From positions 1 to 17,577 of the forward strand of contig CAKTOT010000043.1 of NCBI GenBank assembly GCA_934590135.1: a stretch of 17,577 nucleotides of DNA, written 5' to 3'. The notes under the pieces were generated by a model. That model was not told where the DNA came from. It searched no databases and worked only from the letters and a program-made list of their open reading frames with translations. This document shows, piece by piece, positions 7,927 through 16,047 of the stretch; the stretch's first letter is position 1, and the number at the start of each line of letters is the position of its first letter. A program made the translations under genes and the position numbers. The stretch comes from an uncultured Muribaculaceae bacterium (GTDB lineage: Bacteria; Bacteroidota; Bacteroidia; Bacteroidales; Muribaculaceae).

Positions 7927-8340
7927 ATGATAAAGCAAGTTCATATCACACTGCGCCCCTACCCGCGCGGCATTCACCTCGTATCCTCGGACGTGCTGCG
8001 ACAGCTGCCGACACTGCCCCGAACCGGGCTGCTGCACCTGCTGATACAGCACACTTCGGCCGCTCTGGCACTTAACGAGAATGCCGATCCGGACGTACGG
8101 CGCGACCTCGCCGCCATATTCGACCGCCTCGTCCCCGAGAACGCGCCGTTCTACCTGCATACAGACGAAGGCTCGGACGATATGCCCTCCCACGCCAAAT
8201 CGGTAATCGTTGGGTCAACGCTCACCCTTCCCATAGCGGAAGGGCGCCTCGACTTGGGCATCTGGCAGGGCATATACCTTTGCGAGTTCCGCAATCACGG
8301 CGGCTCACGCCGCATCGTCGCCACCATCCTCGGCGAGTAA
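7927..8340 (+). CDS. yjbQ: YjbQ family protein (UPF0047)
   Basis: Small cytoplasmic protein of a widely conserved family; some members show weak thiamine-phosphate synthase activity, but the true role is unsettled. The 137 residues are full length. The family landmarks are present: LIQHTSAALALNENADPDVRRD (40-61), with the histidine and acidic residues thought to form the metal/active site; DDMPSHAKS (84-92); and LGIWQGIYLCEFR. It is the last gene of the surE block, 134 bases after FKBP, and is followed 30 bases later by a strong hairpin. Confidence 0.93.
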   Translation: MIKQVHITLRPYPRGIHLVSSDVLRQLPTLPRTGLLHLLIQHTSAALALNENADPDVRRDLAAIFDRLVPENAPFYLHTDEGSDDMPSHAKSVIVGSTLTLPIAEGRLDLGIWQGIYLCEFRNHGGSRRIVATILGE

Positions 8341-8369
8341 TCCCGGGCATAAACTACTCCACAAAACAA

Positions 8370-8416
8370 TAAGACAAGTAGGCTAATCGGTTATTACCCG
8401 GAGCCTACTTGTCTTA
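8370..8416. terminator. Bidirectional terminator-like hairpin
   Basis: Fifteen perfectly paired bases (8370-8384 with 8402-8416) surround a 17-base loop between the convergent ends of yjbQ and the frameshifted gene. The arms are taagacaagtaggct and its reverse complement. There is no long T run, but the position and the perfect stem fit a shared terminator. Confidence 0.75.
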
Positions 8417-8437
8417 CTATAGGGATATTCGGAAAGG

Positions 8438-9078
8438 CTATTTGTCGGCGTATGGGAATAACACCTTGTAAAATGCCTCAGGATTATCAAACTTGTATGG
8501 TGCTATACGTTCACCGTCAGGCACTGACGTGAGCGGCTTGGATGGATCTTTAGAAACATAGTCAACGCACATAATAATGCAGGTAAATCTATTTCTGAGT
8601 TTTGCTTTCATCATGCACAATACCGCTTTGTTCGTCGGTGGGTTAAATGGCACTACATAGAAATTCTCGTATGGGCTTTTTTTGCGAAGCTCGCGCCGAG
8701 GCCGCGCACGGCGACAAAGCGGTAGTCGTCGTAGTATTTTGCCCACACCACATCGCCGGGCCATGCCGTCGGAACGGGCGTCAGGGCATAGCCGCCACGA
8801 TCGTATTCGTCCGCCGCAGTCGTCAGCGAGGCCGTGCGGCATACTGATTTAAATTCTGCGAGCTCGCCATCCGTCATCGAACAACGCAACTTGGCCACCT
8901 GACGGCCACAACCATCATAGAATAATAGATGCCATGTGTCATTTTCAAGCCGTCCGTCGCGCTCGGTCAGCCCAACTCCATGGCATACAAATCGGCTTGT
9001 GGCAACACCCGAAGATGCCCACCCATAATCCACTATGAGTGTCAGCAAAATCGTGGACAAGCCTCGCAAATATGGCAT
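8438..9078 (-). CDS. Exported hypothetical protein interrupted by a frameshift at an A7 run
   Basis: The first 134 residues are read in one frame from ATG 9078 (MPYLRGLSTILLTLIVD, a likely signal peptide ending near residue 24-28). That frame closes at TAG 8653-8655 after KKAHTRISM. The natural-looking continuation (SPYENFYVVPFNPPTNK, ending LFPYADK at 8438) lies in the -1 frame. The switch falls exactly at seven A residues on the coding strand (8677-8683), read A AAA AAA G: one extra A or a -1 slip joins the two halves into about 213 residues. Explanations are a sequencing error, a recent mutation, phase variation, or programmed slippage. The family is not recognised. A good promoter (9156-9187) precedes it and a terminator hairpin follows. 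Confidence 0.7.
8677..8683 (-). other. A7 slippery run at the frame switch
   Basis: Seven T on the plus strand, giving AAAAAAA in the minus-strand mRNA, in the phase A AAA AAA relative to the upstream frame. This is a canonical -1 frameshift heptamer and also a classic indel hotspot. Confidence 0.75.
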
Positions 9079-9110
9079 GGCGTTGAAAGGTGGTGTTAAG
9101 ATACCATCAG

Positions 9111-9134
9111 ATCAATCATAAGGCACTGATTGAT
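9111..9134 (-). promoter_or_regulatory. Inverted repeat in the leader of the frameshifted gene
   Basis: atcaatca (9111-9118) and tgattgat (9127-9134) pair perfectly around eight bases. It lies between the predicted transcription start (about 9149) and the start codon, so it could be an operator or a leader hairpin. Confidence 0.35.
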
Positions 9135-9155
9135 GTGCGACTACCACACATACTG

Positions 9156-9187
9156 CAAATTTACCGACATTCTATTTATCACAGCAA
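9156..9187 (-). promoter_or_regulatory. Bacteroidota promoter for the frameshifted gene
   Basis: On the minus strand TTG (9187-9185) is followed after 21 bases by TAAATTTG (9163-9156), a full match to the -7 consensus TAnnTTTG at an accepted spacing. The leader to the ATG at 9078 would be about 70 bases. A C7A7 tract (9231-9244) lies about 45 bases further upstream. Confidence 0.6.
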
Positions 9188-9322
9188 CCGCTTGGAGTTA
9201 AGAATATTTAATTAACAAACGCGAGCCATACCCCCCCAAAAAAACATACCGGCCTGTTTCGGATGTTTACCGCAAGCCAAATGGTCTGTGCAAAGATTTC
9301 TGTCCGATAAAAGAAGACAGAA

Positions 9323-9347
9323 GGCGCACCCCGTTGTGGAGTGCGCC
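9323..9347 (-). terminator. Terminator of the jelly-roll protein gene
   Basis: ggcgcac (9323-9329) pairs with gtgcgcc (9341-9347), with two more partial pairs inside. On the minus strand the stem is followed by the T-rich stretch ttctgtcttctttta. It begins 28 bases after the stop at 9376, as expected for a Rho-independent terminator. Confidence 0.65.
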
Positions 9348-9375
9348 CTCCGGCTATCTTATATTAAGAAACGAA

Positions 9376-12222
9376 TTACTTAATCACTTTGAGCGTCACG
9401 ACCTTGCCGTCGATGTTGGCGGTTGCAATCATCATGCCCGTGCCTGTAAGAGGCACACTTTCGGTGCAAACCGGCACAGAGAGAAGCACACGACCCGTCA
9501 AGTCGCAAACAACCAGCCCTGTGGCCTTTCCGGTGAAGTGGAGCATTCCATCGTTATACGTCATACTGCCCTGAGCATCGGTGATGTCGGCGGCAGCATT
9601 TGTATCCAGCTCAATACTGAAAGCGTTGATAGTCATCTTGCCCAACGACTTCGGAACGATACTGAACACGCTGTTTGCGGGGTCTATGGTATAGACTGTC
9701 TCGGCCTCGTCAACATTACCTTCCGTATAGAGTGCAATGCTCTCGGCCTTGATTTTGAAGGAGTGTTCGTGCGTAGTTCCGGCAGGAGTGGTATCCGAGA
9801 GGATGCTGAGCATTGCCGATGCGTCGGCAGTCTTGGCCGTGCAGAGGTCCCATTTTACATCGTTATCCTCGGCTGTCGTTACTGTCACTTTGACGTCGTA
9901 TATGCGACCGTTCTCGAGCTTGAAGTAGGGGGAGGTGAGATACACTGCTTCGGGAGTGCCGTAGTACTTGCTCCAGGAGTAGAGTGAGGTTTCATCGTCG
10001 CGTCTCCAGGTGTTGTACGACGAAGTAGCGGACACTACCTGCCAGTCCGAGAAGTTGGTGGCGGTGTAAGGTATCGCCGTGAAGTCGCCGTTGTAGGCGT
10101 AGTCGCAAGGAGCTTCGCCCTCGGCCTCGCCGTTGGCGTTGCGTATCACTACCGAAAATTTATGTTTGCCCGGCGTGATATCGCTCACGACGTATGACTC
10201 CTCGCCGCCGGGAGTATGATCGGCAGACACTTCCTCCGTATGGATGGCGGTATCATCGCAATATACGGTGTAGCCGAGTTGTTCGTTGTCGGCGAGGGCT
10301 TTGCCTACGATGTCGAGTGTCGGGTTTTCCCATGTCAAGGAGACGGATTTGTCTTCGAGGACAGCGGCCTTCAGGCCTGTAACATGCTGCGGCAGAATGG
10401 GCTGCGCAGCGAGCTCGATGGTCTGAATCTTTATGTCCGAGTATGCAGATTTGGTTGTCTTGCCTATGTGGTGCACTACCAATAGGTATTCGCCTTCTGT
10501 TTCGACAGGTATTATCACTTCGCGCGTCTGGTATCCGTATTCCTGCACATCGCTTGCTTCGTCAAGTTTGACGAAGGATGATGCGAGGTTGTGACGATCG
10601 GTAGCATAACCTATCTCATAGGTGTTGTAACGAGCGTTGATGCTGACTTTCAGACGATAGTAGCCCGGGGTGAGCTGCAGGTAAGGCGATGCGAGATACT
10701 CGTCGGCTTTGGTGTCGGTGGGCATTTTTGACATAAAAGACTTGCTCCAGCTTGCGGAGTCAAACACCCAAGTGTTGCCATCTGCATTGCCGTCAAGTAT
10801 GGTGAATATACCGGTCTGGGTATCATCCGCTTTGGATGCGTCAAAGGCGTAAGGCACAGTCGCCGTGGGATGTCCCACATATCCGGCATTGACACTGATC
10901 GGGTCTTTATCGATACAGCCGTTGGCGTTGTATGCCATTACATAGTATGAGTAAACGCCGGCAGCTGCGGGTTGGTCGATAACGCCCAGTGCAGCGCCGA
11001 CTTCGCAATTGCTGATTTCGCGGAACAACTCGCCGTTGCGGTACAACTTGACGGTCAGCGGCTCGGCTGCAAGTGCCTTGCCGTTTTGGTCAACGGAGGG
11101 ATTGGTCCATGTGAGGTTGACCTTAAGCTCATCGCCCTGCGGCACGGCTGTCAGGTCGGTCACAAGTGCCGGAACGACTACGTTCTTGATCACCTTGACA
11201 TAGTTGATGCGGTAGCCCATATACGAGCCTTTTTCAGCCTTAGCGTGGAATGCGATATGATATTCGCCCGGCGTGGTGACCGTGAAGGGTACTTCGCATT
11301 CCTTGTCAAACTCACTGAGATTGTCATACGAGGCCAGCTCGGTGTAACCGCTCATGTCGGTATCGGAAGTGCCGAGGGCAAAACCGAGGTCGCCGTAGAT
11401 GGTGCAGGTAACTTTGAGTATGTAGTCGCCGGCGGCATCGAAGTTGATGGCCGGAGACACAAGCCAGTTATCTTCCTTGATGCCGTTGGCCGAATCGAAC
11501 TCTGCAAACTTCGAGTATGAATTGTATGCCCAAGCTGCTGTCGTGGCTGCATTGGGTCCTGCAACGGATTTCCAGTCAGCGGAGAATGTTGCGGAACTGC
11601 TGAAATCGTCCTCGTACGGGAGGGCTTTGGCTGTAGATGGTGTCGGACCGGGATCCGGCTGGTCGCCGCCACCGCCCGTAATGGAAAATCCGGTGACGTA
11701 AAAATCGTATGAGTTGGCATCGCTGAAGCAGTGTATGCCGAAGGAGTAGTCGCCGGTGGTAGTGACCGTAACGGTCATCTGCTGTAGCTCAAAGTCGGAT
11801 GAGTGCTGATAATCCTCATTACGTATCAGTTGAGTGCCGGCGTTCATCGCCGCAGACGTGCGCTCGGTGGCCATACGAACTTCGAATTTTTCGGAATCCG
11901 TGCCGCGAGTCTTTGTCCACAATTTAAGCGTGTACTCCGTTCCGGCGGTAAGTGTAATCATCGGCGACATTACCCAGCAATTTGCCGCATAGTCGCTGTC
12001 GTATGCGTGATACACACCGCCCTTAGTGCCGGGGGTGGAGAAGTCTTTTGTCTGCTGGTCCCAAGTGAAGCCTTTGGACCCTCTGCTGCCACTGTTTACT
12101 GCTGTCCAATCAGGGTCAACGGCGTTGTTCACGCCTATATCGCTGCTGTAAGGCACCGTCTTTTGTCCCATCACCGGAAGGGCGAGGAGGACGGCAAGCA
12201 TTGTTGCGTAAAGTTTTTTCAT
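9376..12222 (-). CDS. Secreted multi-jelly-roll protein (choice-of-anchor J type) with sorting domain
   Basis: Predicted secreted or surface binding protein of 948 residues. ATG 12222 is preferred over the in-frame ATG at 12264 because it directly begins a signal peptide (MKKLYATMLAVLLALPVMGQ) and the longer form would run into the upstream hairpin. Four jelly-roll domains of the cleaved-adhesin/anchor-J kind sit at about 22-183, 199-347, 455-604 and 717-872, each with a WVMSP/WLVSP/YLASP/YLTSP strand motif. A GGGGDQPDPGP linker (183-193) follows the first. Fibronectin-III-like domains lie at about 352-446 and 610-706. Residues 880-948 resemble a type-A sorting module (VVCDLTGRVLLSVP, ending TLKVIK), which suggests T9SS export or a vestige of it. 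No catalytic motif is seen. It follows the LRR gene after 99 bases and has no clear promoter of its own. Confidence 0.85.
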   Translation of the reverse strand: MKKLYATMLAVLLALPVMGQKTVPYSSDIGVNNAVDPDWTAVNSGSRGSKGFTWDQQTKDFSTPGTKGGVYHAYDSDYAANCWVMSPMITLTAGTEYTLKLWTKTRGTDSEKFEVRMATERTSAAMNAGTQLIRNEDYQHSSDFELQQMTVTVTTTGDYSFGIHCFSDANSYDFYVTGFSITGGGGDQPDPGPTPSTAKALPYEDDFSSSATFSADWKSVAGPNAATTAAWAYNSYSKFAEFDSANGIKEDNWLVSPAINFDAAGDYILKVTCTIYGDLGFALGTSDTDMSGYTELASYDNLSEFDKECEVPFTVTTPGEYHIAFHAKAEKGSYMGYRINYVKVIKNVVVPALVTDLTAVPQGDELKVNLTWTNPSVDQNGKALAAEPLTVKLYRNGELFREISNCEVGAALGVIDQPAAAGVYSYYVMAYNANGCIDKDPISVNAGYVGHPTATVPYAFDASKADDTQTGIFTILDGNADGNTWVFDSASWSKSFMSKMPTDTKADEYLASPYLQLTPGYYRLKVSINARYNTYEIGYATDRHNLASSFVKLDEASDVQEYGYQTREVIIPVETEGEYLLVVHHIGKTTKSAYSDIKIQTIELAAQPILPQHVTGLKAAVLEDKSVSLTWENPTLDIVGKALADNEQLGYTVYCDDTAIHTEEVSADHTPGGEESYVVSDITPGKHKFSVVIRNANGEAEGEAPCDYAYNGDFTAIPYTATNFSDWQVVSATSSYNTWRRDDETSLYSWSKYYGTPEAVYLTSPYFKLENGRIYDVKVTVTTAEDNDVKWDLCTAKTADASAMLSILSDTTPAGTTHEHSFKIKAESIALYTEGNVDEAETVYTIDPANSVFSIVPKSLGKMTINAFSIELDTNAAADITDAQGSMTYNDGMLHFTGKATGLVVCDLTGRVLLSVPVCTESVPLTGTGMMIATANIDGKVVTLKVIK

Positions 12223-12263
12223 ACTGTTTTGAGTTATAATGTTGTCAGGTATATTATAAGGCA

Positions 12264-12299
12264 CAGCCCGGTCTCGGACGTTGCCGAGACATCGGGCTG
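12264..12299 (-). terminator. Hairpin between the LRR and jelly-roll genes
   Basis: cagcccggtctcgg (12264-12277) pairs with ccgagac (12284-12290) and cgggctg (12293-12299) with a two-base bulge, around a six-base loop. It lies 22 bases after the LRR stop. No T run follows on the minus strand, so it may only attenuate transcription or protect mRNA ends between two linked genes. Confidence 0.55.
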
Positions 12300-12321
12300 C
12301 GTCATATTCTGTTCAGGAGGG

Positions 12322-15300
12322 TTATTTTACGATTACCTTGGCGGTGCGTACTGCATTGCCGGAGTTGAGGCGGACAATGTAGCATCCGGGCAGGAGTTCG
12401 ATCATACGGTCGCCTTCGACAGTCACGTCACCTGCAGCGATGACACCATTGGTGGTGTATACAGTGGCCACGGCATAGTCTGCGCTGACGTGGATGCCGC
12501 CGCGTACTGCTGTGACGGTCATATCATCAGCGGCTACATCATTGACACCGCCGCCTTTGGCGAAGGAGACTTGGAGCTTGGTGTATATTCCGGGCATCTC
12601 AAACTTGTCGCTCTTAACAGCTTCTTCGCTGTTGAGGATATACGAGTTGAATGAATAGCCGTCTTCAGGTGTAGCAACAATAGTCAGCGGCAGGTATTTG
12701 GTTACCTTTGAACCATTGGTGTATTCTTTGCCCTGCGCGTCCACGACCTTGATAGTGCCGTGAATCGGGTTGATGATGTCGAGGTAAGCCCATTCGCAAC
12801 CACCGTTAGTTCCCTGATGGCTCGGTGTCCATCCGCGGTCGACAGCGATGCTCGAGTCTGCACGTGTTCCTTCATTCAGCTTCTTGTCGCCTCCCTGAAT
12901 GATGGCAAGGTCGTAGCTGATAGCGGGTTCGTCTTCGTCATCACCCTTGTCGATGCGTTGCGGAAGCGTATAGTAGAATTCGTTGAGCTCGGGAGCGGTC
13001 ATGCCGTTGCCGTTTATGTAAATAAACTGCAGCTGGGAATTCTTGCTCAGGTCAAGCGCGTGAATGTCGTTGCAGGAAACGTTGAGATCTTCAATCTTCA
13101 AGTTCTTGGTGAGGTCTATACCGGTAAGGAGGTTGCTGCCGATAGCCAAATCCGTGATGCCGGGGTTGTTTGACAGGTCGATGCTTGACAACAGGTTGTT
13201 TGACAGGCTCAACTCGACAAGTTCGGTATTCTTGGACAAATCGATTGACGCAATTTTGTTGTTCTGTGCGTATAACCACTTGAGGTATATATTTTTGGAC
13301 ACATCGAGAGTCGAAATGTTGTTGCCCTTTACATCAAGATACTGGAGGTAAGGCATATTGGAGACGTTGATAGCGTCGAGCAAGGCAATGCCGTCCTCTT
13401 CGTCTCCGAATGTGTCCGAATATGCTTCAAGCATAATTATGTTCGGGTTGTGAGAGAGGTCGATGGTCTTCAGAGCGGTATAACTGAGGTTGAGGACCTC
13501 GAGAGCGGTGTTCTGCGATAGGTCGATAGTCTTGATGGGGTTCCAGTAGCCGTTGAAGTATTTCAGATCGGGGGCGTTGGAGAGATCCATAGCCTGAATG
13601 TGGTTGTCCCACAGGCCGAATTCTGCAGCGTATTCGCCGAAGCCTGAAACATCTACGCCGGAGAGGTCGCCGTATACGGTGACACGTGTGCCTGCAGCCG
13701 TGCCGTCTATGCGAGTGCCGGAGAGACGATCGCTGCCGGATATGTAGGCTTTCTGGTTGGTATATTCGGTGCGAGCGCCTGTGCCCCAGTCGATCCATAC
13801 GGAGCTACCGGCTTTCACGGTATTGACAAGCAGAGACATCGCTTGTCCTTGCTTGACGTCAAACGATACCGATGCCATTTCGGATACGAAGTTTACCTTG
13901 ATGGTAGAGGGCTCGGACACGATGAACCACGGGCTGAATATTTCCTTGCCGTTTACAGTCACGCTCTTGAAGCGTTTACCTTCTTCGGGATATGAATAGA
14001 CATACATAGGTACGCCCTTGAGCGCGGTTTCTTGTACGCTTTTCACCGTCTGGAAATACAGCGGCTGCCACTGGCAGAGTATAAACTTGCCGCCTTCGGT
14101 CTGCATCACGTCGAGGTCATAATCAAGCCCCATACCAAAGTGTGAGTACAGGTGTTCGAGTTTACCGGTCTTGTTCTCGCCGGTATCGGTAGCACCATCA
14201 AGGGTGACTGCTACCGGGGAGTTCGTCGCCGTGCCGTCACCTTGGACGTCACATTTCCACTGGAAGTCCGAGCTTGTCGGGTAGCTTGTGTCGGCATGCT
14301 CGCCGTTAGAGCCGGCAATGAGCAAGTTGGGTTCTTCGCTGTAGCTCGATTTTGCCACCGGGACGGTGCGCAGCGTGTAGTTCATTGACTCGGCGGTGAA
14401 GTTCGGGCAGTTGCGCAAATCGATACGTTCAACGCGGTTTGCCTGCAGGCCGTTGAGGTCAACAAATTCGAGCAACGTGTTCGATGCATTGAAATTCTTC
14501 AGGAAGTAGGCCTCCATGAGGTCTACACGCGATATTTGAGTGTTGCTGATGTTGAGAGATGCGATGCTCGGCAGCTTGGACACATCGAGCGTGCTTATGG
14601 GATTGCCGGATATGTTGAGCGTGCTTATAGCGGTATTGTTGCCCAGGTCGAGGCTGCGAATTTTGTTGTCTGCGACATTGAGCGTACGTAGAGCGGGGGC
14701 CTGCGATACATCGATTATTTCGAAGTTGCACCCGTTTATGAACAGTTCTTCGAGTTTGGTGCATTTGGTCACATCCAGCGTGCTTACGCTTTTGTTGTTA
14801 CTCAATGCCAAAGAGGTCAGTTCGGGATAGTCTCCGAGAACGAAGGGATTGTCGGTGCCGGCGGTCATCAGTCGGTTGTTGCTGAGTATGAGCGTACGCA
14901 GCGCGGGCAGCGACACGGGATAGAAGTTGTTCAGGCAGCAGTTACTCAGGTTTATGCTCGTCAGTGTGCTCTGCGAGCTTTCGGGCAAGCAGATGAATAT
15001 CGAGGCAAAGTCCGGGCAATTGTTGAGAGTCAGGTATTTCAACACTGTCAGACTCTGCACGTTGAGGCACTGCAACCCCGTATTGTTGTTGAGTGTAAGC
15101 CATTCCAACGTCTTGCCGCAATTCTCAAGCGTAAGTGTGGGATTGGTCGACGGCGAGTTCTGGATGTTGTTGTACGACAAGTTGAGGCTTGTCAGAGGAG
15201 TCACCGAGAGCAACTCAAAAGATGTGAGTGTGTTTTTGCTCAAGTCAAGCTTCGCGAGCTTTGACATACCGTCGATGGCGGCGGATGTCAGCTGAGCATT

Positions 15301-15585
15301 TTGGAGCTGAAACTCGGTCACCTGTCCGGACACGGTGATGGTAGTACCTTCTATGGTTCCGGTGATCCAGCGCTGCCATGCGGCTTGGTCGGGATCGATT
15401 GTGAATTTCTGCGCCACGCCATTGCCGAAGTCAATGGTCACCGGTTGCGTGGCAGACACGACATTAGCGAGAATTCGCACTTCCGTCCCCTTGGGGGCCG
15501 ACGTCGTGAATGTCATCGTACCTTGCGCTAAAACGCCTGTCGTAGCCAATATGGCTGACACAATGGTAAGTAATAACGATTTCAT
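12322..15585 (-). CDS. Secreted leucine-rich-repeat protein with duplicated module and sorting domain
   Basis: Large extracellular binding protein of 1087 residues, likely a surface adhesin or ligand binder. The signal peptide is 1-20 (ends GVLA). Module 1 is a beta domain (22-100, TIDFGNG), LRRs (about 108-395) and a cap plus InlB-B-like beta domain (about 400-567). Module 2 repeats this order: beta domain (571-650, WIDWGTG), LRRs (about 655-860) and cap plus InlB-B-like domain (about 862-1008). LRRs have a period near 21, with units such as LSLSNNLLSSIDLSNNPGI. Residues 1015-1087 form a type-A sorting module (LLPGCYIVRLNSG, ending AKVIVK). The start is fixed by the signal peptide, and a full promoter match lies 69 bases upstream. 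No enzymatic motif is seen. It is paired with the downstream jelly-roll gene. Confidence 0.9.
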   Translation of the reverse strand: MKSLLLTIVSAILATTGVLAQGTMTFTTSAPKGTEVRILANVVSATQPVTIDFGNGVAQKFTIDPDQAAWQRWITGTIEGTTITVSGQVTEFQLQNAQLTSAAIDGMSKLAKLDLSKNTLTSFELLSVTPLTSLNLSYNNIQNSPSTNPTLTLENCGKTLEWLTLNNNTGLQCLNVQSLTVLKYLTLNNCPDFASIFICLPESSQSTLTSINLSNCCLNNFYPVSLPALRTLILSNNRLMTAGTDNPFVLGDYPELTSLALSNNKSVSTLDVTKCTKLEELFINGCNFEIIDVSQAPALRTLNVADNKIRSLDLGNNTAISTLNISGNPISTLDVSKLPSIASLNISNTQISRVDLMEAYFLKNFNASNTLLEFVDLNGLQANRVERIDLRNCPNFTAESMNYTLRTVPVAKSSYSEEPNLLIAGSNGEHADTSYPTSSDFQWKCDVQGDGTATNSPVAVTLDGATDTGENKTGKLEHLYSHFGMGLDYDLDVMQTEGGKFILCQWQPLYFQTVKSVQETALKGVPMYVYSYPEEGKRFKSVTVNGKEIFSPWFIVSEPSTIKVNFVSEMASVSFDVKQGQAMSLLVNTVKAGSSVWIDWGTGARTEYTNQKAYISGSDRLSGTRIDGTAAGTRVTVYGDLSGVDVSGFGEYAAEFGLWDNHIQAMDLSNAPDLKYFNGYWNPIKTIDLSQNTALEVLNLSYTALKTIDLSHNPNIIMLEAYSDTFGDEEDGIALLDAINVSNMPYLQYLDVKGNNISTLDVSKNIYLKWLYAQNNKIASIDLSKNTELVELSLSNNLLSSIDLSNNPGITDLAIGSNLLTGIDLTKNLKIEDLNVSCNDIHALDLSKNSQLQFIYINGNGMTAPELNEFYYTLPQRIDKGDDEDEPAISYDLAIIQGGDKKLNEGTRADSSIAVDRGWTPSHQGTNGGCEWAYLDIINPIHGTIKVVDAQGKEYTNGSKVTKYLPLTIVATPEDGYSFNSYILNSEEAVKSDKFEMPGIYTKLQVSFAKGGGVNDVAADDMTVTAVRGGIHVSADYAVATVYTTNGVIAAGDVTVEGDRMIELLPGCYIVRLNSGNAVRTAKVIVK

Positions 15586-15653
15586 AGAATGCTTTTGATG
15601 TTTAGGATGTCATTTTGCTATTATTGCCGGCCTATAGATTTCCGGCTGCACCG

Positions 15654-15683
15654 CAAAGATATACATTTATATTCATATATCAA
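15654..15683 (-). promoter_or_regulatory. Bacteroidota promoter of the LRR gene
   Basis: On the minus strand TATCTTTG (15661-15654) fully matches TAnnTTTG, and a TTG lies 19 bases upstream (15683-15681). The leader to the start at 15585 would be about 60 bases. The surrounding DNA is A/T-rich, as expected of a promoter region. Confidence 0.65.
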
Positions 15684-15821
15684 CAATATCACGGCAAAAA
15701 ATTTCTAAATGAGAACAACTATTATTTTTAAGAAAATAAGGCATACTCAAAGTCTCTCTTTATACTAAAAATCAGCTCAACCGGCAAATCATGCTTCAAA
15801 AGCGATAAAACCGCTCCATAT

Positions 15822-15925
15822 CAAAACTCGAAACGCGAGTTCGGCATCCGGAACTCGCGTTATTATATTATGGTATTACGCGCCGATGGGACGATGCTGC
15901 GCCATCTCATCGGCTAATGCCTATT
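15822..15925 (-). ncRNA. Candidate small RNA (or 3' end of the sigma operon transcript)
   Basis: On the minus strand TATGTTTG (15939-15932) fits the -7 box, so transcription could start near 15925. The RNA would hold two consecutive hairpins: tctcatcggc/gccgatggga arms (15905-15914 with 15882-15891) and an 11-bp perfect stem (15851-15861 with 15832-15842), followed by TCGAGTTTTG. No -33 TTG is seen at the right distance. The same structures could simply terminate the sigma operon, whose stop is at 16048. Confidence 0.25.
15832..15861 (-). terminator. Terminator-like hairpin
   Basis: An 11-base perfect stem (15832-15842 with 15851-15861, arm aacgcgagttc) encloses an eight-base loop. On the minus strand it is followed by tcgagttttg, a short T-rich tail. 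It is the first strong hairpin with a T tail downstream of the sigma-factor operon. Confidence 0.5.
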
Positions 15926-16047
15926 ACAAATCAAACATAGCCTAACTGCCGAAAAGGCATTACCGATATTTATGTAGATGTCCGCAACCATCGCTTGACA
16001 GTCTTAAGGGCGCTGAATAGACAATACTTCTCCAAACAACATTGGCG

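Larger units (their letters stand above)
15586..16047. other. Gene-free region between the LRR gene and the sigma-factor operon
   Basis: These 462 bases contain no credible ORF. The part next to the LRR gene (about 15650-15780) is strongly A/T-rich and carries its promoter. The rest holds two hairpins (15832-15861 and 15882-15914) and a minus-strand TAnnTTTG box at 15932-15939, discussed as a possible small RNA. Confidence 0.6.

Noticed and set aside
8656..8842. The upstream part of the 134-codon minus-strand ORF (arginine-rich N-terminus)
   Set aside because: This part is an out-of-frame shadow of the exported protein; only the portion after the A7 run (about 8438-8680) looks genuine.
9334..9987. 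A 217-codon plus-strand ORF
   Set aside because: It is the antisense shadow of the jelly-roll gene, starts inside its terminator and shows no domain.
12223..12264. A longer N-terminus for the jelly-roll protein
   Set aside because: The added 14 residues would hide the signal peptide and start at the edge of a hairpin; ATG 12222 gives a classic signal peptide.
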